Notes: generated by a model not told the origin, from the sequence alone. A stretch of 64,000 nucleotides of DNA from Chloracidobacterium sp. (GCA_016711345.1 JADJTD010000001.1:2604001-2668000), one strand, 5' to 3'; counted from the first letter of the stretch, positions 1-8,303 are shown. Program-made: numbers and translations.

Positions 1-191
1 GCCTCGTCATCTGTTCGCTCGCCGACATTGTCCGACAAGATCTCAACGCGGCATGTCGTGCATCGAGCATTTCCACCGCAGCGATGCAGAATATCAACAC
101 CGTTGTCCTCTATCGCAAGCACGAGTTTCGTTCCCGCTTCCGCATCAAATTCAACCGTTCCAGTTGCCGTTTCGGCAGTTATATGTGGCAT
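1..191 (-). CDS. 2Fe-2S ferredoxin, C-terminus cut by window edge
   Basis: The 63 visible residues start at ATG 191-189, preceded by a good GGAGAT ribosome site about ten bases upstream. They show a short beta-rich N-terminus and then the plant-type ferredoxin cluster loop CGGNARCTTC (Cx5CxxC), which supplies three of the four [2Fe-2S] cysteines. The fourth lies beyond the left edge. The family carries electrons to oxygenases, reductases or P450s in the cytoplasm. No partner gene is visible, so its redox partner is unknown. The gene is divergent from the lipoprotein gene at 256. Confidence 0.85.
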   Translation of the reverse strand, partial: MPHITAETATGTVEFDAEAGTKLVLAIEDNGVDILHRCGGNARCTTCRVEILSDNVGERTDDE

Positions 192-255
192 TAATGAATA
201 TCTCCGTTAATCAGTATAATTCCAATGAATATACCTTGACTTTTGCATAAATAGA

Positions 256-855
256 GTGAGAATCGCAAGTATGACTGTTATGAGTTTTCTCTTCCGACAT
301 AGGTGGCTGTTAATCAGCAGCTCCAACGTACTTATTCTATCTTGCACACTTTCGAACAGCCAAAGTCGAAACTATGAACTCGTTTCTAATAATGAAAACC
401 CGACTATTTACGACCAACCGGTTACACGCTGGACTCCACCGGTTGATTATGCGACTCAATGCAATGAGTTTGAAGAAGATGAAAACTACTCTTTGAAGTC
501 TATTCGAAACAATCTAACAGAGTCGGATGTTGTGGTTCATGCAGAAGTGTTGATGGTAAGACCAGATAGTAATGAAAGAGGTTACCGTCCATATACCTTT
601 ACTGCAAAAGTAATTGAGAGTTTCAAGGGCGAGTTAGAAGGTGGGAAAACGGTCGAATTTAGTTATGTTCTAGAGGTCGACAAAGAACCAGACGAATCCT
701 CTTTTTTAGGGGAGAGGGTACTTTGGTTACATCGATATACGCATAATGGAGAAACGCGGTATGGGCAAATCGAATTTATGGCCGCAGAGATTCACTGTAA
801 TGTTCTTGAAAAAATTCGAAGGGCTTCGAAAAAGAAGTACTCCGAGAGCAAATAA
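256..855 (+). CDS. hypothetical lipoprotein
   Basis: A 199-residue protein opening at GTG 256; ATG 271 or 280 are possible later starts. The N-terminus has a few basic residues, a hydrophobic stretch and a lipobox LILSC around residues 26-30, so it is probably a lipid-anchored envelope protein. The mature part is soluble and charged, with one region (about 85-175) reading as alternating beta strands (VVVHAEVLMV, YTFTAKVIESFKG). I do not recognise a functional family. The stop codon abuts the convergent thioesterase gene. Codon use is more AT-rich than most of the window. Confidence 0.75.
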   Translation: MRIASMTVMSFLFRHRWLLISSSNVLILSCTLSNSQSRNYELVSNNENPTIYDQPVTRWTPPVDYATQCNEFEEDENYSLKSIRNNLTESDVVVHAEVLMVRPDSNERGYRPYTFTAKVIESFKGELEGGKTVEFSYVLEVDKEPDESSFLGERVLWLHRYTHNGETRYGQIEFMAAEIHCNVLEKIRRASKKKYSESK

Positions 856-1239
856 CTATCCGTCAATCCGCACTTTCTTGCCTTTTTCATCTATGGCAAC
901 GAATATGACCTCGGCCTCGGTTACTTTAACCATCACACCGGGCGTGCCGAAACGTTCCGCCTCGACATCGACGTGAATGGTGATCGAAGTGTTGCCAACC
1001 TTTAACGTCTTTGCATAAAAACTGACCAGATCGCCGATAAACACCGGTTCATGAAAGATAACCTCTTTCATTGCAACAGTAACAAATCGGTTGTGCCGCG
1101 TATGCCGCACCGCCTCAACGCCGCCCGCAACGTCGATGTAGCTCAAAATAACACCGCCAAAAACCGTCCCGTGAGCATTAGTATCCCGCGGCATCATCGT
1201 CAACCGTATCGCCGCATCTCGTATCGTTTCGTTTTCCAT
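856..1239 (-). CDS. acyl-CoA thioesterase, YciA-like hotdog fold
   Basis: 127 residues, the usual length for single-domain hotdog thioesterases. The segment MPRDTNAHGTVFGGVILSYI (about 16-35) carries the family's N-x-x-G-x-x-F/H-G-G substrate-loop pattern with the catalytic Asn/Asp region. It is followed by DVAGGVEAVRH and the strand pattern of a hotdog sheet. Members hydrolyse acyl-CoA to free acid and CoA in the cytoplasm, usually as hexamers. The exact acyl preference cannot be read from sequence. It is encoded upstream of, and in the same direction as, the alpha/beta hydrolase, separated by a palindromic repeat. Confidence 0.85.
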   Translation of the reverse strand: MENETIRDAAIRLTMMPRDTNAHGTVFGGVILSYIDVAGGVEAVRHTRHNRFVTVAMKEVIFHEPVFIGDLVSFYAKTLKVGNTSITIHVDVEAERFGTPGVMVKVTEAEVIFVAIDEKGKKVRIDG

Positions 1240-1248
1240 AATTTCTCA

Positions 1249-1360
1249 ACGCAAAGTCGCCAAGGAAAAATCATACCGCAGATAAACGCAAATCGACGCA
1301 GATCTGTGTGGGTTATTAATTTTTATATCTTATCTGTGTTTATCTGCGTCCATCTGCGGT
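1249..1360. repeat. composite intergenic palindrome, ACCGCAGATAAACGC family
   Basis: Left arm 1275-1303 (accgcagataaacgca...) is complementary with a few mismatches to the right arm 1332-1360 (...tatctgcgtccatctgcggt). The flank 1249-1270 (caacgcaaagtcgccaagg) matches the outer arm of the element at 18318-18496, so this is a second copy of the same composite repeat. It sits between two minus-strand genes. Confidence 0.85.
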
Positions 1361-1385
1361 GAATATTCTTTATTCTCTTTTGGCG

Positions 1386-2024
1386 TTAAATTTTTCTTTC
1401 CGTCCAATCACGAACCGCCTCTCGCAGTTCACTCAAATGCTCATCAAAAAAATGCCCGCAGTTTTCAAACACTACGAGTTCAGCATCGGTGTTCTTTGCA
1501 ACTTCTTCGACAAGCCGACGCACATTGTCGATCGCACCGAATTCGTCTCTGTCGCCGTGGACAAAAAGTATCGGCTTTCGCACCTTTGTCAAAAAATCGT
1601 AATCGCCGTATTTATCAACCGGTGTGCCGATGCTTATCAGCCTGGCGACACGTTCGTCATCGTACCCGACCTCTAAAGCAGTCCGCGAACCAAACGAAAA
1701 ACCGGCGAGCGTGATCTCTTCCCCGGGATAAGTCACCTTCAAATAGTTCAACGCATCGCGGACGTCTTCAACACCGCCTTCGATCTCGTTATGCACACCT
1801 GTCGAAGCCCCAACACCGCGAAAATTAAACCTCAGCGTCGTCAACCCCGCATCGTTCAAACCCGCCGCTACACGAAACACGACCTTATTATGCATCGTCC
1901 CACCGCCCAGCGGATGCGGATGACACACAAGAGCAACACCACGCCGTTCGCCCGTCGCTTCTTTCAATATCGCCTCAAGCTGCCCATGCGAAGCCGGAAT
2001 AAAAAGATTGCCTTTTGGATACAT
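1386..2024 (-). CDS. alpha/beta hydrolase (dienelactone-hydrolase-like)
   Basis: 212 residues of a compact alpha/beta hydrolase. Visible elements in order: oxyanion strand/loop CHPHPLGGGTMHNKVV (about 34-49), strand LRFNFRGVGAS, nucleophile elbow GFSFGS (G-x-S-x-G, about 106-111), acid region HGDRDEF and catalytic His in CGHFFDE near the C-terminus. The HPHP-GG motif is typical of the YsgA/COG2945-like hydrolases, whose physiological substrates are mostly unknown. It is cytoplasmic, with no signal peptide. ATG 2024 is the natural start because no upstream extension is available. Confidence 0.88.
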   Translation of the reverse strand: MYPKGNLFIPASHGQLEAILKEATGERRGVALVCHPHPLGGGTMHNKVVFRVAAGLNDAGLTTLRFNFRGVGASTGVHNEIEGGVEDVRDALNYLKVTYPGEEITLAGFSFGSRTALEVGYDDERVARLISIGTPVDKYGDYDFLTKVRKPILFVHGDRDEFGAIDNVRRLVEEVAKNTDAELVVFENCGHFFDEHLSELREAVRDWTERKI

Positions 2025-2028
2025 AATT

Positions 2029-2124
2029 CAACGCAGAGTGCACAACGCAAAATACACAATAAATCTACAATGAAAACTATTATGCACTGTGCATTGTGCA
2101 TTGTGCATTGAGCACTGTGCATCA
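2029..2124. repeat. intergenic word repeat, GTGCATT family
   Basis: Contains attgtgc repeated in tandem around 2085-2115 and a loosely complementary left half (gagtgcacaacgcaaaatacacaat). The same words form the perfect palindrome at 30324-30399, so the two are copies of one repeat family. It lies between minus-strand genes. Confidence 0.6.
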
Positions 2125-2187
2125 TGCGTCAGATCTTTCCAACTCTGATGGTCGATTTCAGGTCGAGCAGCATCACGCCGTTTGATG

Positions 2188-2433
2188 TTAGTGTACTTTT
2201 CTGTTGTTCCAGAAGTCTGGGTTCCGCGGTTTGACGGGATTTTTTTTCGCGTACTCGATCTGCTTCGCCCTCATTGCGAGTTCGGCTTCCTTTTCCATCC
2301 GCCGCTCTTCGCCCGTCAACGGAGGCTTGCCGCGAGCGCCCCAATAATACTTGAACGTCACGATACCAAGCGTCGCGCTCCCCAGCAGCGTCAGCAAAAG
2401 CACCAATCCCAATATCCCGGCAGCACTCAACAC
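2188..2433 (-). CDS. small single-span membrane protein
   Basis: 81 residues: one transmembrane helix at about residues 5-29 (rich in L, V, G), a short linker, then a charged cytoplasmic-type tail from about residue 35. The tail is rich in E, K and R and likely helical (GEERRMEKEAELAMRAKQIE). No known domain is recognised. It ends with NPDFWNNRKVH, close to the upstream repeat. Probably inner-membrane anchored with the helical tail in the cytoplasm. Confidence 0.6.
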   Translation of the reverse strand: MLSAAGILGLVLLLTLLGSATLGIVTFKYYWGARGKPPLTGEERRMEKEAELAMRAKQIEYAKKNPVKPRNPDFWNNRKVH

Positions 2434-2567
2434 GTCAACTCAAAACTCCTTCACCATCAGCCATCAACTATTTTAAATCATACTCCGCCAACTCAAATAT
2501 GTCTCCCCCCGTTTGCCCCATGCCTCCTGTACCTAGCCCGCACATAAGTAAGGGCTTTCATAAATAT

Positions 2568-2607
2568 AAAAAGCCTCGTCGAGCGATCGGCGAGGCTTTT
2601 GTTTTTC
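2568..2607. terminator. bidirectional intrinsic terminator
   Basis: aaaaagcctcg and cgaggctttt form a strong stem around a 12-base loop. T-runs lie on the plus-strand side (gtttttc) and A-rich sequence lies before it. It sits just downstream of the minus-strand proline-rich gene, so it most likely ends that transcript. Confidence 0.8.
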
Positions 2608-2632
2608 TCTCAATGCACGGCAAATTCCGCCA

Positions 2633-2887
2633 CTATTTAATATTCACATCCGTCGGGGTCCCGGGCAGAGGTTCAGGAAAGGGCGGCACGGGTTCCGGAT
2701 CTGGAACCGGTTCGGTGCCCGGGTCGATCGGCGGATCGGTGACCGGATAGGGATTCGGCTCATCATTTGGCTCTGGCGGCGGATCGGGAGCTGGTTCGGG
2801 TTGGGTTGAGTTCCGGTTATCGGGCACTTCCGGGTGTGAAACCGGATCTGTTGGCGCCCCAACCGGTGAATTGATTTCGTTGTTCAT
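2633..2887 (-). CDS. small proline/aspartate/glutamate-rich protein
   Basis: 84 residues, of which from about residue 28 onward nearly every second residue is Pro, alternating with D, E, T and V in degenerate PDP/PEP/PVPDPEP units. The ribosome site AGGAGA sits seven bases before the ATG, and a terminator follows, so this small gene is probably real. There is no signal peptide and no recognised domain. An extended, disordered acidic polyproline segment is expected. Function unknown. Confidence 0.65.
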   Translation of the reverse strand: MNNEINSPVGAPTDPVSHPEVPDNRNSTQPEPAPDPPPEPNDEPNPYPVTDPPIDPGTEPVPDPEPVPPFPEPLPGTPTDVNIK

Positions 2888-3076
2888 ATTTTTCTCCTTG
2901 AGACAATTCTATATATATGAGCGCCGCAGATATGTGTGGTTGCATACACAAGCAGTTCACTGTCCACCACTTTTCACTTCTCACTTCTCACTTCTCACTT
3001 TCCCTCTGTCTTCCAGCGCACAGACTGGTTCGGGAGGCCGGGTTACGATGGAGTTGTAAGTAAGGAGGCAATTATT

Positions 3077-3292
3077 ATGTCAGTAACACCAAACAAAGAC
3101 GAAGTAAAAGGCAAATGGGAACAGGCAAAAGGCTACGTCAAAGACAAAACCGGCGAAGTAACGGGCAACAAAGACCTCGAAGCCGAAGGCGAAGTCCAAC
3201 GCGCCGAAGGCGAAACCCAAGAAACCTGGGGCAAGGTCAAACACAAGGTCCATGACGCTCTTGATGACATTGCCGATTCTGTAAACAACTAG
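3077..3292 (+). CDS. CsbD-family stress protein
   Basis: 71 residues. ATG 3077 was chosen because a perfect AAGGAGG lies nine bases upstream; the open frame extends further upstream but only through non-coding simple repeats (cacttct units at 2969-3000). The sequence matches the CsbD pattern: NKDEVKGKWEQAKGYVKDK then a second similar half with GE/AEG turns (EAEGEVQRAEGETQETWGK). The protein is small, highly charged and probably helical. CsbD proteins are general-stress induced in Bacillus and E. coli (YjbJ); the molecular role is not settled. Confidence 0.9.
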   Translation: MSVTPNKDEVKGKWEQAKGYVKDKTGEVTGNKDLEAEGEVQRAEGETQETWGKVKHKVHDALDDIADSVNN

Positions 3293-3343
3293 GCTGACAC
3301 AGAGAAAAACAATGACGGAATAACATCGGTGAAAATCCCTAAT

Positions 3344-3375
3344 AAAAAAGCTGCATCCCCGGCAGCTTTTTTGGT
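3344..3375. terminator. bidirectional intrinsic terminator
   Basis: aaaaaagctgc / gcagctttttt with a seven-base loop: a classic stem plus T-run in both directions. It ends csbD transcription from the left and the four-gene minus-strand operon from the right. Confidence 0.9.
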
Positions 3376-3396
3376 AACACAGTGTTTTTACCAATC

Positions 3397-4359
3397 TCAT
3401 CTGCCATCGAAGCGCACTGAGATCCCCGTACAGCTACCATCAGCTATCCGATTGATAGGTGTTGCAAACGCTCCGGAGCTAACTCTCCAAACAGAAACGT
3501 TCGGAAGATGAAGACCGGCCACTAAACAACAACATACGGTGAAGATTTTTGGCCCAAAAGGAACCAAGACAACTCTTCGCTCTTTCAGGACTGCATACAC
3601 TAAAGATTCCAACTGCACCAAACAATCATACGGTTTGGAGATATCATAACGGATTAGATGATCCGCAGGAATTGTATCCCAAAAGTATTTATTCGCGCGC
3701 TTAATGGCTCTTTCATATCTAGCATCCTGTTCCGTTGGCACAAACGCCCATATCGCTCCTGGCTCCAAATATTCGGTAACACCCACTGCCTTTTCTTTGT
3801 CATATCCAAGACCAAAAATGACGGTCGGAGAGGCGTTCAAATTGTTTGACCAACCTGCGAAAAAAGGTATAACAGGTTTCGAAAACACAATCGGGTCAAT
3901 TTCCCTCGGAGGATCAACGTATTTGGCCCGCGCATATACAAAATCAACCATTATTGGCTTCCTAATCGTTGACCTCAGAAGCGTTGATATAAGGATGGCG
4001 ATACGAAAACGATTCATACTAGAAATATCCACACAGACTCTAGCTTGTCCTCGCGTAGCACTCGTCACCGCTTCGTGAAGAATCGAAGTCCACCACTCCT
4101 CAAACTGAAAATCCTCAATATCACCGATTAGAAAATCTTTGCGCTTATACCATTTCAAATTCTGATCAAATGCAAACACATGGCGATCGCTGAAACTGGC
4201 TACGTGGCGATGGGTACAATTTTGCCAAATCTGGCTTGCTACGAATTTCGAACGCTCTTCGTATCCCAACGCCCCTACAAAAGAAGTATAGGTAGAGCTA
4301 AGAACCTCTTCCTCAGTGAGCCGTTCGATCGATTTCATTTTTAGCTTAGTCGTCGTCAT
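3397..4359 (-). CDS. unrecognised protein, last gene of putative defence operon
   Basis: 320 residues from ATG 4359, overlapping the ATPase stop by 14 bases; a GTG at 4380 would add seven residues. No family is recognised with certainty. Visible features: an N-terminal block YTSFVGALGYEERSKF (about 24-39), a hydrophobic strand ending in acid-polar residues, CVDISSMNRFR (about 109-119), followed by a helix. A further strand VIFGLGYDKEKAVG and a C-terminal block VVLVPFGPKIF follow. The strand-acidic-loop-helix pattern suggests a Rossmann-like alpha/beta fold, possibly nucleotide- or ligand-binding. There is no signal peptide or membrane span. It may be a regulator or effector working with the upstream ATPase and phosphoesterase. 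Function is inferred only from context. Confidence 0.85.
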   Translation of the reverse strand: MTTTKLKMKSIERLTEEEVLSSTYTSFVGALGYEERSKFVASQIWQNCTHRHVASFSDRHVFAFDQNLKWYKRKDFLIGDIEDFQFEEWWTSILHEAVTSATRGQARVCVDISSMNRFRIAILISTLLRSTIRKPIMVDFVYARAKYVDPPREIDPIVFSKPVIPFFAGWSNNLNASPTVIFGLGYDKEKAVGVTEYLEPGAIWAFVPTEQDARYERAIKRANKYFWDTIPADHLIRYDISKPYDCLVQLESLVYAVLKERRVVLVPFGPKIFTVCCCLVAGLHLPNVSVWRVSSGAFATPINRIADGSCTGISVRFDGR

Positions 4360-6214
4360 GAAATAATTCAGCTTGGCCACTCACCCATTTTGCAGATTGT
4401 TTAAGAATTAAACTAAGACTTCGCGCCTTTCCCAGAATGAGCGGCAATCGATGAGATGGCGCGAGAAGATACGACAACCGAAATCGCTTTCCCCTCAGGG
4501 ATTTTAGCAACACCTCTTCCCCCTTCTCGTTTACAAAAACTATAGCACCCGCATTTAATGCTTTCCCAAGACTTTCAACCATTTCGTTGGGCGCATTGTC
4601 ATCAATAATAAACGTAAGGGGAGGATCCGCAACGAAATCATCCAAAATCACCCTCTTATTAAAAAATTTTCCGACTCGGTCAAGCAAAGTCAAAACACCT
4701 CGAGGCTCGTCACTAGGTGATAAAGGTGGACAAGGAATAGTTTGAAGATATGCACGATATTTATTAACGGCTTTTTCTACCTCCAGCCCCTGCTTATGAG
4801 CCGAAATCTTTCGAGGCCGTCGCTTAGTAGATTTTGTGAGATCAGATTGTCGTTTATAATCCTGAATTAACTGGCCAATTATTCCGATAAATAGCCTGGG
4901 ATTGCCTTCGACGATTGAGAATAACGATGTTGCTCCGGCGTAGTAATGTAGATTCTTAGGTGACCTCCGTCCCGATTTTTCCAATCCTTCTCCCTTGCCT
5001 TTCCGAAATGCCTCGCGAACTGCCACTAGCGTTCGTACCTTTCTAATGCCTGCGGCCCTCTGATCCTCATTGAGGCTATCTAGGTTCTTCAAGTCAAGTT
5101 GCTTTGCGCTAATAAAATCCTTAAACGAGCGATCCTTTTTGGCCGCCTCAACGAAAACCTGCTGAAGTCGAGATTGATCCTCGTAGGCAGACCTTCCTAT
5201 TCGAGGTGAATATTCACTAGATAAAGTTTCAAAATTTGAAAAGCCTAATAATTCGGATGGGTTTGATACAGGAAGGCTGTGCTCCTTAATAAGTGAATGA
5301 AATAAAGCATTACAGAATTTATACCCATCTTCCTTATGGCTATACCATAGGGCAACCTGATTATAATCGTTTCCGAGTGTCGCGATTTGATTCGAATCAT
5401 CCTCTTTAGCAATTTCTCGAGCGTACGGACACATTGACAATTTCAAAATTATTCTGTTATCGAGTCCCCGAAGCGATCCTAATAGGGTTGAAACTAGCCA
5501 CTCGGGTGCTAATTCAAGTTCATCAAAAAGGAGTGCCCATTTCTGAGTACTTTGCTGCGTTAAATCATTAAATAATTCAATTGCTCCAAGTGTCGCGCGA
5601 AGAAAATGAAGATTAACATATCGCGGAAGTCTGAGTTGCTTCTGTGGGTTTTCTGAAGTTTCAGTTCCGAGTTCACCAATTTCGTTCATTCGCGCCGTAA
5701 GGGCGTGTTTTACATCAATAAGACTCGGTATCGCGACATCAAGATGCCATAGTTTTGCCAAAGACTTGACCAAGACAGCTTCCTCTTTCCTGGACATCGA
5801 GACGCGATGAAAATGAACGAGGGCATCGTTTATTGGAGGGTGAACACGGTAGTGCATCGTTCTAATAAGCGAGTGAAGCACATGTGTTGTGAACGCGGCG
5901 ATCGCGAGTTTGTGGCCCATGAGTGCGTCAAGTTGTTCCTTCCAACTTCGATCTGCGGGAACGAAAACCCCAACGAAATCGATACTCTCTCGATAATAAT
6001 CCGCTTGCCGTCCACTCCAGGCTTCAAGGGCGGCCGGCTGCAACATTTTGAGCACTGTGGTCTTTCCACTTCCGCGTGGACCTATAATTAGTGTGTTAAC
6101 GCGTTTCGAAGTATCATCAAAAAAATCAGGGGGAACAAACGTCCGCGCAACTTCCTCAGGTTCAAGATCCCGTGCGTTAAAAGACTCGAATATAGAATTG
6201 ACTGGTCTCATCAC
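4346..6214 (-). CDS. P-loop ATPase, ORC/CDC6-like, putative defence ATPase
   Basis: 622 residues. Walker A GPRGSGKTT is at 45-53, directly after the leader IFESFNARDLEPEEVARTF, which I associate with bacterial ORC-CDC6-like AAA/STAND ATPases. A Walker B-like strand WALLFDELEL lies near 225-234. The C-terminal half is basic and probably helical (KRRPRKISAHKQG), compatible with nucleic-acid binding. The start is GTG 6214 (four-base overlap with the phosphoesterase stop) or ATG 6211 (TGATG junction); both indicate translational coupling. ATPases of this shape in defence operons act as sensors or molecular switches, which is inference here. Base composition is clearly more AT-rich than the flanking core genes, as expected of a transferred cassette. 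Confidence 0.88.
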   Translation of the reverse strand: MMRPVNSIFESFNARDLEPEEVARTFVPPDFFDDTSKRVNTLIIGPRGSGKTTVLKMLQPAALEAWSGRQADYYRESIDFVGVFVPADRSWKEQLDALMGHKLAIAAFTTHVLHSLIRTMHYRVHPPINDALVHFHRVSMSRKEEAVLVKSLAKLWHLDVAIPSLIDVKHALTARMNEIGELGTETSENPQKQLRLPRYVNLHFLRATLGAIELFNDLTQQSTQKWALLFDELELAPEWLVSTLLGSLRGLDNRIILKLSMCPYAREIAKEDDSNQIATLGNDYNQVALWYSHKEDGYKFCNALFHSLIKEHSLPVSNPSELLGFSNFETLSSEYSPRIGRSAYEDQSRLQQVFVEAAKKDRSFKDFISAKQLDLKNLDSLNEDQRAAGIRKVRTLVAVREAFRKGKGEGLEKSGRRSPKNLHYYAGATSLFSIVEGNPRLFIGIIGQLIQDYKRQSDLTKSTKRRPRKISAHKQGLEVEKAVNKYRAYLQTIPCPPLSPSDEPRGVLTLLDRVGKFFNKRVILDDFVADPPLTFIIDDNAPNEMVESLGKALNAGAIVFVNEKGEEVLLKSLRGKRFRLSYLLAPSHRLPLILGKARSLSLILKQSAKWVSGQAELFHDDD

Positions 6215-7404
6215 ATTGATTTCCCAATTTGTAAAGGGCTGGTTCCATCCGTATTTCGAGAGGTTTGAATCCCATGAGTTTCGCGTAGACGCTTAATAAC
6301 CTTTTCAAGACTGTCCGGCAAAACATACTCTACTAAGGGCAGAGCCCCGGTGATTTCACTCCAACTTAGGTAAGGCTGGCTCCTGGCCAAAAATATCTCA
6401 TTAATTTCCTTTGCTATCGCGTTAGGTTTTTGTCGATTTCCGAATCCGCCGGAAGACGGTAGCCCAGATGTGCGTTGAGCCAATTGCCACCCAATGTTCG
6501 GAATCCAATCCCATGCCTGAAATTTGCCAATTAGCGTATCCGATTCTAGAGGAAATGTTAGGAGGTAAAACTGATTTCTAATTCCCGTAGACGGACCATT
6601 TGGAGCACAAAGACTTCCGGCAGAGAACACTAATGCCGACGAATCGCCGGCGGCATATGCGATTCGGGGGTGGTGCTTGTGGCCATGAATTACAATCCAA
6701 TCACTATCTAGTTGATCGAGTGTCTGTAGAAGTCGGTTACCTCCGCTCATGAGACTTTGATCATTTTCTTCAAGGTCACCATAGTTATGTGGATGATGAT
6801 GACAGAGCAGAATATTGATTGTCCTTGGTTCCCTAGTTTCGAGTTCCACAAGTTCATTTTTTAACTGGTCAACGGTCCTTGTGCTAATCCGACCGTGTTC
6901 GTATTCTTCTGGCTGCCCACCATGGTACGCACTCGTGTTTAAGACAACAACGCGGTAATGTGGCATCGTCATTACAACATAATTTCGTGACCAGAATCGA
7001 TCCCAAATATGTTCATCTTCGAAAGGAAATCGGGGCGTCAAACCTTGAAGATACCCCTTCGCATCGAAATCATTGTGCTTATGTCTGGAATCAACATCAT
7101 GATTTCCAGGAGTAACGAATAACTCTGACGCGCCAAGTTCACTCTTAAGAGCCTGTAGCTTTTGCCAAGTATAATTTATACCCGCCGGACGAGCTTTGTC
7201 CCCCATGTCACCACAACACATGAGGATGTTTGACCTTAATGCGGGCTCTGTATGGATTAAATGTGAAAGAGCGGCGATTGGATGTCGATTGTGCGGTGTT
7301 TCCGAATCAAGTGTGCAAAGAGTGGAAGGCGGAGGCTCCTTGTCGATGGGGTAATCATATGCGTGCAGATCACTTACAACTGCAATTGTCAGACTTTCAG
7401 CCAC
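6211..7404 (-). CDS. calcineurin-like metallophosphoesterase
   Basis: 397 residues from GTG 7404, chosen because GGGGGG lies about eight bases upstream and it overlaps the methylase stop by eight bases; TTG 7422 would add six residues. The full dimetal set is visible: SDLH (about 11-14), CGDMGDKA (GDxxD, about 63), TPGNHD (about 100), LLCHHH (about 200) and IHGHKHHP (about 238). An intact active site implies Mn/Fe-type phosphodiesterase or nuclease activity. Family members include DNA nucleases (Mre11/SbcD), cyclic-nucleotide phosphodiesterases and protein phosphatases. The C-terminal 110 residues match no domain I know. Operon position suggests a nuclease arm paired with the ATPase. Confidence 0.92.
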   Translation of the reverse strand: MAESLTIAVVSDLHAYDYPIDKEPPPSTLCTLDSETPHNRHPIAALSHLIHTEPALRSNILMCCGDMGDKARPAGINYTWQKLQALKSELGASELFVTPGNHDVDSRHKHNDFDAKGYLQGLTPRFPFEDEHIWDRFWSRNYVVMTMPHYRVVVLNTSAYHGGQPEEYEHGRISTRTVDQLKNELVELETREPRTINILLCHHHPHNYGDLEENDQSLMSGGNRLLQTLDQLDSDWIVIHGHKHHPRIAYAAGDSSALVFSAGSLCAPNGPSTGIRNQFYLLTFPLESDTLIGKFQAWDWIPNIGWQLAQRTSGLPSSGGFGNRQKPNAIAKEINEIFLARSQPYLSWSEITGALPLVEYVLPDSLEKVIKRLRETHGIQTSRNTDGTSPLQIGKSM

Positions 7405-8239
7405 GATGAAGCCCCCCAACAAAAAAATTCGATACGAGTACTTCTATGACCGATGTTCTATGTTGTGAAAATCCAGCGATGTGGCGCCGCACTCTTAATC
7501 GAGTTTGATTCCATGCTTTCGGAAGTAAATCGACTAAAGTCGGACATTCCACATATGACAATAGAAAGTGTGCTCCCTTATTTTCAATTTCGTGCAGAGC
7601 CTCAACCAATCTAGTTATGTCGGCAACCTGAAATGAACCTACACCATATTCACCGGAATCCCGTTTCCCAGGTACCGCATAGGGAGGATCCAGATAAACA
7701 AAATCTCCCGCAGTGATATCGCTGAGACAGACCGAAAAATCTCCACAACGAAGTTCTGCATTCCGAAGTGCGACTGACAACCTGTAGAAGATACTCTCTT
7801 CTTGTATACTTCCGGTTTTTACTCCACGGGGAACATTGAAATAACCGTGCCTATTTGTTCGATAGATCCCGTTGAAACAATATCTGTTGAGGTAGATAAA
7901 TCTTGCGGCACGGTCTATTGGTTCCAAATCATTAGGATTGAGCTGACGCTGATGGTAATACGTTGGTTCATCATTTGGTATACTGCGAGCTTTTCGGGCT
8001 AACAATCGTGGATGCTCCTTAATAACCTGATAGCAGTGAAGCAACTCAGGGTTTATGTCGCCTAAGACCGCCTTCGGCGGATTCAATGCACAGAACAGAC
8101 ATGCAGATCCGGCAAATGGCTCAATGTACCTTAGATAATCAACAGGCGCATGCATGACAAGATCCGCGAGAATCTTTCGCTTACTTCCTGCCCATCGGAG
8201 AATGGGATTCGACCATGGCTGAAAAACAGTAGTTGTCAC
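7397..8239 (-). CDS. Dam-family (D12 class) adenine-N6 DNA methyltransferase
   Basis: 280 residues, the normal Dam length. Motif X ILRWAGSKRKIL (13-24), SAM-binding motif I EPFAGSACLF (about 40-49), the region YLNRYCFNGIYR typical of D12 enzymes, and catalytic motif IV DPPY (about 178) are all intact. It methylates adenine at N6 in a short specific site (GATC for classical Dam; specificity not readable here). It is the first gene of the four-gene operon, starting at GTG 8239 because an in-frame TAA lies just upstream. It probably marks self DNA or sets the signal read by the downstream proteins. No restriction endonuclease of known family accompanies it. Confidence 0.95.
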   Translation of the reverse strand: MTTTVFQPWSNPILRWAGSKRKILADLVMHAPVDYLRYIEPFAGSACLFCALNPPKAVLGDINPELLHCYQVIKEHPRLLARKARSIPNDEPTYYHQRQLNPNDLEPIDRAARFIYLNRYCFNGIYRTNRHGYFNVPRGVKTGSIQEESIFYRLSVALRNAELRCGDFSVCLSDITAGDFVYLDPPYAVPGKRDSGEYGVGSFQVADITRLVEALHEIENKGAHFLLSYVECPTLVDLLPKAWNQTRLRVRRHIAGFSQHRTSVIEVLVSNFFVGGLHRG

Positions 8240-8275
8240 TGAAAAGGAGTCTTAGCAATTTTTTGATATCAATGT

Positions 8276-8303
8276 AGTTTATCACGACATAGGTCAAAGT
8301 CAA
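8276..8303 (-). promoter_or_regulatory. candidate sigma70-type promoter of the four-gene operon
   Basis: On the minus strand TTGACT (8303-8298) and TAAACT (8281-8276) are separated by 16 bases, about 35 bases before the methylase start. The match to consensus is moderate. Confidence 0.4.
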
